From NCBI GenBank assembly GCA_014529385.2, contig CM043959.1:63629753-63687752 (forward strand): a stretch of DNA of 58,000 nt, given 5' to 3'. How positions within the stretch are numbered: position 1 is the first letter of the stretch; the number at the start of each line of letters is the position of its first letter. Shown piece by piece: positions 24,291 to 33,872 of the stretch. Below the pieces are notes generated by a model. That model was given only the letters and a program-made list of their open reading frames with translations, was not told the DNA's origin and ran no database searches. This DNA is from Adiantum capillus-veneris. Taxonomy: Eukaryota; Streptophyta; Polypodiopsida; Polypodiales; Pteridaceae. The translations under genes and the position numbers were made by a program.

Positions 24291-24311
24291 AATAAGAGTT
24301 GTTGGTGACTC

Positions 24312-25775
24312 TTGGAAGCATTATTTCTTCAAAGATATGTAGTGATGCCAACTCCAAATGAAGCTTGGTCAAGGGTGAAGAGCTTAGATATGCGTGAAGA
24401 TGAGTTTGTTTCTTGCTTTTGGAAGAGGTTCAATGATGTATGGATGCAATGGGAAAAGTGTGTGAAGTATGCCAATGTGATGTCAGTGAAAGAGTTACAT
24501 GGTACACACATGCAATTTGAGATGTTGAAAAGGTTGATAAGCAAGTTGAAACCTACCTTGCGTTCACATGTGGAATTGAAGAATCCAAAAAGCATGAAAG
24601 AAGCACTAGATGTTTCCTACAACAAAGAGAGGAAGATAAGTCTTATGGTAAGTTTGGATGTGCCACCGAAGATAGAGGATATGCACTTGGTTGATTTACT
24701 ATATAAAGTTACTGAAAATTTTCATGAATTTGAGAAGACACTTTTTATTGATGAGGAGGAAACAAAGCAGGCAGATGTAGCAGCATGTGATCACGTGGAA
24801 GAAAATGACATACACGTGGTGAATGCTTATGATGTAGACATAAACAATTCTATGGATTCTTCTCTTGATGTTGGAGATGCTGATTTTTGTGCTTTGGAAA
24901 ATGGTTTGAATCCCATGGTTAAGAGTGATGTTGATGTGGATGGAGATTATGTGTCTACATATGGCTTATTCGATGAAAATGCTTTGGTATGCGAAGTTGC
25001 GGGAGCATCTACAATGGATGATGTATGTGATGTGGCCTATATAGACTCTCCACTTGAGTATGAGGATGCTGATGTGGTTGAGTTTCATGGTCTACAAGAA
25101 CCTCATGATACTCATGTGGTTGATGATGAAGACTATGCCTCTACTCTTGGGTTACTTGACGAATTCCCTATGTCTGCCAATGATGATGTAAATGCTTTTG
25201 GTGATTTGGATTATCACTTGGATGTTAATGAGGTCAATATGGATTCATTTAATGTCACCAAAGAACCCATTGGTGAGGATGAGGTGGCTGATATCCAAGA
25301 CTTTGTTTCCACTTATGACATGTCTGATGATATGCATATGGTTGTCGATCATGTGGACGGTTGTGTTGCACAAGGTTCTATGGAGTCCCATGTTGAGCTT
25401 AAACGTAATGAATTGGATGCTTTGAATTTTTATTCTCAGCCTAAAGTTTTGCATGATGATATGGTCCTTGATGATTGTATGTCTGTTAGTGACTTGCTTG
25501 GTGAGCTACTTGTTGTTGGAAGCTCTAATGTCAACCACGAGAGAATATTAGAGGAAGTTTTGAGGCTAATGAAAGAGGGTCTTTGCTTTGGAAATCTTGA
25601 TGATATGGATGGTCATATGCATTGTGCTAGTGGCTTTGATGTGCTTTCCAAGCTGGATGATGGCATGCCTTATGGTCTTAATTGTGATGGGCAAGAGAAA
25701 GTGCTCATTTGTGGTTTGGCATGCAAGGATACTTTGAATGTCTTGACTAGACAAATTATGGTTGAGAATGTATAA
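24312..25775 (+). CDS. Gag-like protein with long acidic repeated tail
   Basis: Open frame of 487 codons with no stop. The first in-frame ATG of reasonable context is near 24345; upstream is a TGA at 24306-24308. Residues 1-105 match the C-terminal half of plant Retrotrans_gag proteins: EAWSRVKSLDMRE, F.KRFNDVW, LISKLKPTLRSHVELKNPKS and EALD. From about residue 145 the protein is strongly acidic (rich in Asp, Glu, Val and Met), with three imperfect copies of a unit spaced about 60 residues, marked by DYVSTYGLFDE (212-222), DYASTLGLLDE (274-284) and DFVSTYDMSDD (330-340). There is no zinc knuckle, protease or RT. A polypurine tract and probable LTR follow, so this may be a gag-only non-autonomous retroelement. 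The 5' end is probably truncated. Confidence 0.6.
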   Translation: MEALFLQRYVVMPTPNEAWSRVKSLDMREDEFVSCFWKRFNDVWMQWEKCVKYANVMSVKELHGTHMQFEMLKRLISKLKPTLRSHVELKNPKSMKEALDVSYNKERKISLMVSLDVPPKIEDMHLVDLLYKVTENFHEFEKTLFIDEEETKQADVAACDHVEENDIHVVNAYDVDINNSMDSSLDVGDADFCALENGLNPMVKSDVDVDGDYVSTYGLFDENALVCEVAGASTMDDVCDVAYIDSPLEYEDADVVEFHGLQEPHDTHVVDDEDYASTLGLLDEFPMSANDDVNAFGDLDYHLDVNEVNMDSFNVTKEPIGEDEVADIQDFVSTYDMSDDMHMVVDHVDGCVAQGSMESHVELKRNELDALNFYSQPKVLHDDMVLDDCMSVSDLLGELLVVGSSNVNHERILEEVLRLMKEGLCFGNLDDMDGHMHCASGFDVLSKLDDGMPYGLNCDGQEKVLICGLACKDTLNVLTRQIMVENV

Positions 25776-26103
25776 GCTTTGATGGATATATTTGAAATCA
25801 GTGATTTGTAAGAGTTGAAACATGAAAATTTTGGCTTGGATTCAATGCAAAATTATGTGTATGATAGAGGTAAAAGACGTATGTCTCGTGTCAACAGCAT
25901 ATGGGATTTCGATTCGGTGGGAGAAGCTCCTACTATGTTATGCATATGGTTATTGGATGCAACATGGAGGTGGATGGTAAGAGAATCTATGTTATTTTTA
26001 GCTCTCATCTTATATTTTGGTTCTTTTGTGGCATGAAAAATAGGAGAATGTTTACAATGATGCGAGAGTATGCACATGAAACACTTGAAAGTGTCCCATG
26101 CTT

Positions 26104-26115
26104 CTTGGGGGGGCA
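26104..26115 (+). other. Candidate polypurine tract
   Basis: A TTGGGGGGGCAATA run directly precedes TGTGACGTG, consistent with priming of plus-strand synthesis at the 3' LTR of the gag-only element. Confidence 0.45.
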
Positions 26116-26117
26116 AT

Positions 26118-27480
26118 ATGTGACGTGTTTTGGAGAAATGGTGTGGACCACCCCAAAGTCTTTGCGAGGTGTTTTTTGGTGCTCTTAGACCTCTTGGATG
26201 TAAATAAATCATGCTTGTACAAAGTGTACAAAGGTGGTGTGTGCCAACTGTCTCTACACATGCGTGCCTGTTGTGCGGGGTACATAGTTTTGTTGTTTTT
26301 GTACATAGAAGTGTCGGGACTTAAAAGTGAGAGTAAGTGCTTTCATAATAGGAAGAAAAACTGAACTTTTATCAGCTTGGGGTCGTGAGTGAGTGGGATT
26401 TTTCAGCTAGGAAGAAGAAAGCCTCTCTTGCTGCAGTTTGTGGTGGTGCGTGGGGGTTGTAAAGTGGAGGTACCCGTGTGTGTGTGTGCGAGGGCCTAGA
26501 GCCTTGATTGGAGAGTGTGTATCCCATCAAGAATGACATGAACATGGGTGGTGACCTCTTCACTTTCACCCCTCTTCTCTCTTTTTGGTGATGGAAGCTG
26601 CGTGAAACAAGGCTCTCTTGTACGCGTTGGTGCAGCCAAAGTCGGTCGGAGCTAGGAGATGATCAATGCTAGGCAGAGGTAGCATGTGAGTGCAGTGCAA
26701 AAGGCTAGGACAGGTGCTAAGGCCCTAGGCATCCCAAGGATAGTAGAGGTGTATGCTAGATGTGGTTTTTAAGGCCATAGGTGTGCTGCAAAGAGACAAA
26801 CAGGTTGGTGGCCTACTGTGCCCGATATGTGTATTTTATGTGCTAGAATGTGGTCTTCAGTGTGCTCTAAAAGCCGGTCCAAACGGCTCATCAAATGGAG
26901 CCTTGGTGCTCAACATATTGCGGTTTACAGGTAAAGTGTGTAGCAGATCCCCGACTGACAAGATAGCTGGGGACAGGTGGCCCAGGCTGATGTCAGTCTA
27001 TACATGTGTAGTGCTCAAGTTGTGGAGCATGCCTGTCTTGTTGGGTTGCGAATCGGAGCTCTGGATAGCAAATTATGGCCGTTAGAAGATTTTCCGGGGA
27101 CCGGGTCTGAGCCCACATGTCCGCATTGGAAAATGCACCATCTGGTGTTTTCATGAGCTCCCCAGGTGTTTAGTACACGGTATACGGCATATGATGCCAA
27201 CAGGAAGTGACTGCACGCCAGATGGAGTTCGGAGCAGAGAGATACTGAAGTCGGAACATGAGGTGCATTTCCCCGGATTGGGCTGCAAGTGATTTGGCCA
27301 ATTTTTATGACCTCAATTCGAGGTCTCCCTAGCCTAGGGATGAGATGAGAACCATGCAGCTTGGAGCTGGAGATATGAGATCTCAATGGGCCTTGATTGT
27401 TTGGGAGTCAGGTCACCAGGTGCCACTTGACAAATAAGACCAGGAGGGGGGAAAAGTTTTTTTTTTCATGAAAGTTTTTT
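26118..27480 (+). mobile_element. Probable 3' LTR region of the gag-only element
   Basis: It starts TGTGACGTG after a polypurine tract and downstream of the acidic Gag-like ORF. An AATAAA motif near 26201 and a GT-rich stretch follow. No matching 5' LTR exists in the window and the right end is unresolved; the span to 27480 simply reaches the next gene. No coding sequence is supported inside. Confidence 0.35.
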
Positions 27481-27481
27481 T

Positions 27482-28803
27482 TTAAAACTTTAAGGGGCCT
27501 TGGAGGCAGCCCACGAGTGACCGCCACGTGGCGCTCACAAACAAAAAATTTCTCTTGCTTTGTTCTTGGGGCTCTGGTAAGCACTTCAAAATGCGTTCAC
27601 ATGTATGACACATGGAATAAATATCCATAGCTTTGGTCCAGGAGGGAGGACTACTAGATATACATTCAGGGGCTGCCCATGGATAATCTCTTTCATATTG
27701 TTTTCTAGTTCTATCTGCATATCGCGTAGAGGAGGAAAACCGACTGTCGTATTTGTTTTGGTGCATGAACCCCAATCCACAATGCCGGCGTAAACACCTT
27801 TTTCGCCAAAATGCAGCATCATATTCCGAGAGTGTAGATCATTGTGGAGGTAGTTATGCGTATGCATATACTTCAGAGTTTGGAGGAGAGCATTGATGAT
27901 CTGCAAAATATTCTCCTAGAATAGCTCTACTGTTCCTGCAGTGAGTACGTAATAGCGAATGACAGGCTGGTTGCCGTCTACAGTGCATTCTTTGATCCAT
28001 TGCTCCACATGGCCGCCATTCCAAAATCGTGAAATGAGCATTGGTCGCTCCACATGGCGCACCATGGCAAGAGGGTAGATAATACCTCGATGTGAAATAT
28101 CCAAAATTGTTGCTTCGTCTTTGACCTGTTGCTCCATGGTGGGCCCATGTAAGTGTACTTTGAACACTTTCGCAGCATACACTTGATCTTTGAAAGCGGG
28201 ATGTGTGACACCCACACGCTTCACATGTGCCCATATTCCCTCTCCCAGCTATGGAGCTTGGATATTGAAGACGATTGTGTCGGGTAAAAGGTGTAAAATA
28301 GGTTGTAGCTGAGAGAGGTCTAACGTAGCAACGGATGACATTGCAGGCTCTGTTCTAAGAATGATTTCTGGTTCAACAACAGCTTCAGAAGAGCTGGATT
28401 CCACTCTTGCACGCTTTGCTACTCTTTCTAACTTTTCCTTGCTCTTGAACTCCGTGTAAAGCTGTTGCACAAGATGTATGCGCTCAGCTATGTTTGGCAA
28501 GGAAGTAATTGCAGGATTTTTCAGTTCTTGAAAGGTTTTCATGATCTGTCAAATGGTTTGTTTGACCATGTTTACTAAAGCACCTGATGTCAGGAGGGCT
28601 ATGTCAAAAATAGTTGGTGCAAACTCTGCCTGGAGCTGCTCAAACACAGACTTGGTTAGAGTCTCTGTAAGTTGATAAAAATGCTCCGAAGCGACAGGGT
28701 TTAAACAACGCCTAATCTCTGTCTCTGACGTGTAATGGAAGTGTCTCACAATCACTTCGGAGAAGAACTTTCGTTGATGTTTCGCTAGCTTCGTGTCTGC
28801 CAT
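27482..28803 (-). pseudogene. Intronless protein-kinase pseudogene
   Basis: A single minus-strand frame starts at ATG 28803 with an N-terminal helical region of about 180 residues. The kinase domain follows: glycine loop LGEGIWAHVKRV, the lysine motif YAAKVFK, the catalytic loop YLHNDLHSRNMML (HND in place of HRD, so non-RD) and DWG in place of DFG. After a frameshift between about 27690 and 27730 comes YPWAAPE with the APE motif and a C-lobe ending at 27482. In-frame stops are TGA 28549-28551, TAG 28249-28251 and TAG 27916-27918, all single C-to-T type changes. Atypical kinases with HNDLH and DWG are known in seed-free plants. The lack of introns suggests a retrocopy or a naturally intronless family. 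Not functional as read. Confidence 0.8.
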
Positions 28804-29004
28804 ATATGTATGACAAAATTATAAATTAAGAATCTTACGAAAAGATTGTACACCATAGTAACATAGTTATTATATAATGAGTGTTAACCCTATATATATT
28901 AAATGGTGATTCAAATTTATTAAATAATATTAAATTATTGCAAATTAAAGAGAAAATCTTATGATTACAAACCACATTGTGCGAATCGACCATGAAAATT
29001 AAAT

Positions 29005-29005
<1 letters not shown>

Positions 29006-29073
<68 letters not shown>
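29006..29073. repeat. (GA)n microsatellite
   Basis: About 68 bases of GA dinucleotide repeat. Confidence 0.97.
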
Positions 29074-29075
<2 letters not shown>

Positions 29076-29276
29076 GGGTCAGGAGTGTGAGATGCTCTCA
29101 ACACAAGAACTGGACCCTGCTATATGCAGAAGTGTGAGATGATGAAAGAAATTACATCTAAAGGGTTGGAAAATCGTACATGTGAACAACTCAACTAGTG
29201 TGAGATACTCTCAGCACAAGTCCTGGATGCTGTTTTAAAATAGATTCATAGTTTTTATCAATCTAATCCCTGATAA

Positions 29277-29860
29277 AGTGTGTGGAACTCACAACAAAAC
29301 TATCAGCGGATAAATTAACAATTGCAGATGTAAGTTACCTATCGTATGTGTTTACGTCCAAAACAACACCAAGTCATTTAATGATGAAAAATGACGTTCT
29401 TTTGGAATATGAAACACACGAGTAACCAGTATGTCACATTAAGATGAAGAGGACATGAAAATATGCATCTCTTCACTCTTAATATAACGAGTGGTAACGC
29501 TTGTATTTCTATGCAACACATATGATAGAAAAACTTAATCTAAAATTATAAATTTTATAAGCTATTTCTAATGGAGTGTGTGGAACGCACAACACAACCA
29601 TCAACAAACAGCTCAACAATCTCAAATGTAAATCAATTGTTGTATACATCTACGTTCAGAGTAACACCAAGTCATCTGCTGATGAACAATGATGTTACTA
29701 CAGAAATAGAAGCACAAAAATAACGAAAGTTGCATTAAGATGAAGAGGGCATAAAGTATGCATCTCTACACTCTTAAAATGACGAACGTTAATCTTTGTG
29801 CTTCTATGTAGAATAATCAATAATGATTTGCTTTAAGATTGTAAATTTTATAGGCCACTC
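29277..29860. repeat. 298-bp diverged tandem duplication
   Basis: Copy 1 (29277-29574) and copy 2 (29575 to about 29860) both begin AGTGTGTGGAAC. They share in order CAACACCAAGTCAT, ATTAAGATGAAGAGG, TATGCATCTCT and an ATTTTATA ending. Divergence is substantial, so the duplication is old. Confidence 0.85.
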
Positions 29861-31448
29861 TGAAGTGAGAGGTGTAGCATCATGCCTACTACACTCCACG
29901 AGTTGACCTCTAATACTACACCATACGAGTGAGAATCTAAATTTACCCTAAGCCTTCCCTGGAGTGAGTTATATAACTACACACCACGGGAAAGGAAACT
30001 ATATTCTACACACCTCTGGAGTGAGCCATATGGCTACACACCACGAAGTGGCCTACGACCTTCAAGCCAACTTTGTGGTGAGAGTCGAAACTACTGCACC
30101 ACACAAGTCTGGCACAACACAAAAAAAAAGTTAGTATTTACTGAAAATTTAAAAAATTTACCTGAAAACCGCTGTAAATCGAAGACGTTGTCACTATCTG
30201 TCAAACTCTCAGAAGCTCCAAGCTCTCCAAACTCCAAAAAAGTCCACAATCCTTTTCAATCGAATACGGCGACGATTGTATATATATATACAGTTTTTCG
30301 ATCGAAATAGTTTTCGACCGAAAAATATCTCGATCGAAAACGGTTTTATACGGCTATTCGGTAATTATTCAAAAATACGGTATATATTGACGTTTTATAC
30401 GTATAATTTTTGTTATACGGGCATATAAATGCAATGCAGGATATGTATGTCAATTGTGGTGTGCTTAAAAAAGCAAAAAAGGTGCTTGAAGACCTTCTCG
30501 TCCAGAATGAAGTCTCTTGGAACGCACTGATTGTAGGATGTGTGCAACAAGAGCAGGGCCAAAAAGCTCTAGACTGTTTTCAATGGATGCAAAACAAGCT
30601 CTCTCTAGATTCTCATGTAAGGATGACTTGGAACGGCGTCTCTTGAAATTCATTGGTCGTGAGATATGCACAACATAAGAAGGGCCAAAAATATCTATAT
30701 TGTTTTCAGTTTCTTATCGAAAGCATGGAATCTTGGATGTGAACCGAGGGACTCTCTCCAGATGCAATCACATACGCATGCATCTTGAAGGCATCTGGCT
30801 CTACGCAAGATGCTGATATGGGCACAAAAATTCACAATCATATTGTTAGTCAGAGGAAATTGAAAAACGGTGCCATGTTTAGTAGTTCCTTGGTCGATAT
30901 GTATTCCACAGGTGGTGAACTTGAGAAAACACAAAAAGCACTTGAGGAGCTTCATGTCCAGAATTGCACCTCTTGGAATGAATTGATTGCGGGATGTTTC
31001 AAACATCAAGGGAGCAAGCAAGCTCTAGAATACTTTTAGCTGATGTGAAGCAAGCACACCTCTCTAGATGCAATCACCAAGGCTTGCATCTTGAAGGATG
31101 TCACACTTTCAAAGCCTCCCCCTGGGTGAGAGAATTCATGATGAGAGTGCTAGTCAAGGATTGTTCAAAAAGTTCAAGATGTCATGCCTAGCACTGTCTT
31201 CGATGATATGTATGCCAACTGTGGTGTGCTTAAGAAAGAACAAAAAAAGTGCTTGAAGAGATTCTTGTTCGGAGTATCATCTCTTGGAGTGCACTTATTG
31301 CAGGATGTGTGCAACAAGAGCAGGACCAGATAGCTCTAGACTATTTTCAGTGGATGCAAAGGAAGCTCCCTCTTTATTCTCCTGTAAGGATGACTTGGAA
31401 TGACATCTCTTGAAATTCACTGGTCGCGAGATATGCACAACAGCATTA

Positions 31449-31791
31449 GGAAAATATGAGCCCCAAAAGGGCCCTTTGGGGTGAAATATTCTTTTGGAAT
31501 ATACTCTCTACACCAATGAAAATGGGCTTGTGGCCACGGTCCCACCAATTTTTGCACTGTTACAAACAGACACAACTTGAGAATTTTAAATTCAGATTTG
31601 TCGGACAATAGTGCATTTGAATTGCATTGATAGGATTTTTCCATAGATATGTTAAATGGTACAGTTTTGAGGTATGTAGATAAGCGTTGTCCATGCCCCC
31701 CCCCCCCCCCCCCCCCGCCCCTTTATGTCATATTGTTGACTGAATTCTTATTGGTTGCTCTTACAAGGCCGTCTTGGGGTTCATATTTTCC
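31449..31791. mobile_element. 343-bp MITE inside the PPR pseudogene
   Basis: GGAAAATATGAGCCCC at 31449-31464 is matched by its inverted form (one mismatch) at 31776-31791. Similarity extends further inward with a few mismatches. TA flanks both ends (31447-31448 and 31792-31793). PPR sequence on either side rejoins and aligns with the uninterrupted module at 30660-30720, which supports insertion with a TA duplication, as for Tc1/mariner (Stowaway-type) MITEs. Confidence 0.75.
31696..31716. repeat. Poly-C tract
   Basis: A run of 21 C inside the MITE, followed by GCCCC. Confidence 0.95.
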
Positions 31792-32280
31792 TAATGGGAG
31801 CATGGAAAAAAATATCTAGATTGTTTTCAGTTTCCTATCAAGAGCATGGACTCTTGGAATGCATTGATTGTAGATTATGCCCCACAGGAGAAAGCCCGAG
31901 GCATTTTTCAACAGATGCAAACCGAGGGGTCTCTCTCCAGATGCAATCACCTACACATGCATCTTGAAGGCATCTGACTCTACACACGATGTTGATATGG
32001 ACACAAAAGTTCATAATCATATTGTTAGTCAAAGGAAATTGAAAAAATATGTCGTGCTTGGTAGTGCCTTGGTCAATATATAAGCCAAATGTGGTGCACT
32101 TGAGAAAGCACAAAAAGCACCTGAGGAGCATTCTGTTTGAATTCTTTCCTCTTGGAGATCACTGATTGTGGAATGTGCTAAATATCAGAGGAGCAAGCAA
32201 GCTCTATAATATTTTCAGCTCATGCGAAGTGAGTACATCTCTCTACATGAACCAAGTGCATCGCTCTAGTTGCAATCACC

Positions 32281-33872
32281 TAGGAATTCCAGCCATGGTA
32301 AAGTGGGAAAATCCCAATTCCTAGGTTGGATAACTTTCAACATATCATGTATAAGGTAATGAGATTTTTGTCAAAGATGTCAATTTGCTTAAGGTCTCAT
32401 TCCACTTTATGCACGTAGATTACACATTGAGAACATTGGACGTCAAGACCATTAAGAATCTAGTACATTGTATCCATTATCATTGTGTATGCTTTATTGT
32501 CCTACCTATGGCTTCTCTCAATGTGAAGAGCTTGGTTTCAAGGCCCACTACTTGTCCAAGAAAATTTCAAAGTGAGTAACTAAAAATTTTATTCTAGGTC
32601 CACCACTTGTCCAAGCTAGGAACCATTGAGAAATACAACCCACTTTTCTATACATTCAAGCAAGGTCCACCAATAATCTAGGACTTCCTCATTTGAGGCA
32701 TAAGGCATACGTAAAGCATGTAGCGTATGCTTGGTTGCATCATAGGATTACTGGTTTCATGGTGCACTCATCCAAGCTAGCGTCCCTTGACCTATGGAGG
32801 AATGCAAAGTCCACTTCCTATTCAAGCTGCACTCAAAGTGATAAAGTTAGTTGAAATGACTATCATTGACTATTTTTAAGTGGTTCTCTATTGCAACAAA
32901 TGAGATTTAGCTTGACCACTTGTCCAAGCTAGGCTCCCTTGACTTATGGATGAATGCAAAGTCCACTTCCTATTCAAGCTGCACTCAAAGTGATAAAGTT
33001 AGTTGAAATGATTATCATTGACTATTTTTAAGTGGTTCTCTATTGCAACAAATGAGATTTGGTTTGAAGGTCAATCAATTAGGTTCAAAATACACATAAT
33101 TAAATATTTTCCACCTACAAGAAAATATTTTTTAATAAGATATTTCATATTGAATAGAAGAAGGTGATTTCCAAGAAGAATCTAATCAGATTTAAATGTT
33201 CATGAAGACATGCATGCATACATTGACATCGAGGAAAACTCAAGAGTACATGCTGTTTGATTCCATAGTTTTCCTTTTAGAGTTTTTTTATTTTCTATAT
33301 TTGTAAATATTTGTATCCATAAATGCTTGAAGAAAATATTTGTATCCATAAATGAGATCTCTCTCACACATCCAAATTCCATGAATTCTCCATTCCACAC
33401 TTGCAAGTTTTATTTTGACATCAAAAAATCAAATTTTCCTAGTTACAAATAGATGAAACCTTGAGGTGGACTAACATAAAATTTTTCAAGAAACAAAAAT
33501 AAATTATTGTTTACTAAATGATCAAACATAGATCCCAATTGAATAAAAAAGAAGTCCCCCCAAAAAACAGGGTGCAGTCTAACAATACATTGGAATCTCG
33601 TTACAATAGGATTCACTCTAGTAATACATTGAAGTCCCCTTAGAGCAGGGTGCACTTTATTAAAGTGTTCATCAAATTGACACATATTTTCTCCAAGATA
33701 AAGTTTATATCATGTAATTATATATACAAATACTGAAAGATACCCATTACAAAAGTGAATGAGACATGTTGTGGATTGTAGACCTCATATGTTTCCTTGA
33801 TCGAACAACGATTGGATTTTCTCGTATTTGCCACAAGAATATCGCCTGATCATTGATTCTTTGTTCTGATTA
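32281..33872. other. Non-coding stretch with 152-bp duplication
   Basis: No gene is supported. It contains the tandem pair described separately and AT-rich sequence. Confidence 0.5.
32771..33066. repeat. 152-bp tandem duplication
   Basis: Copies at 32771-32922 and 32923 to about 33066 share TCCAAGCTAG..TCCCTTGAC and then more than 100 almost identical bases from AATGCAAAGTCCACTTCC onward. Confidence 0.93.

Larger units (their letters stand above)
28804..30409. other. Non-coding stretch with repeats
   Basis: It holds the (GA)n tract, the 298-bp duplication and, at 30262-30410, a segment with repeated CGATCGAAA and TATACG words. No gene is supported. Confidence 0.5.
30410..32280 (+). pseudogene. 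PLS-type pentatricopeptide-repeat pseudogene
   Basis: Plus-strand fragments show successive PPR motifs: YVNCGVLKKAKKVLEDL..QNEVSWNALIVGC; SPDAITYACILKASGS; LVDMYSTGGELEKTQKALEEL; SWNELIAGCF; then further copies to about 32200. The alternation and the wording (ILKA, IHNHIV, VLEEL, SWNALI) are those of PLS-class organelle RNA-binding proteins, a family very large in ferns and lycophytes. The locus contains repeated near-identical modules (compare 30660-30850 with 31800-32040). It has many stops and frameshifts and is split by a 343-bp MITE at 31449-31791. No E or DYW domain is seen at the end. A decayed copy, not an active gene. Confidence 0.83.
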
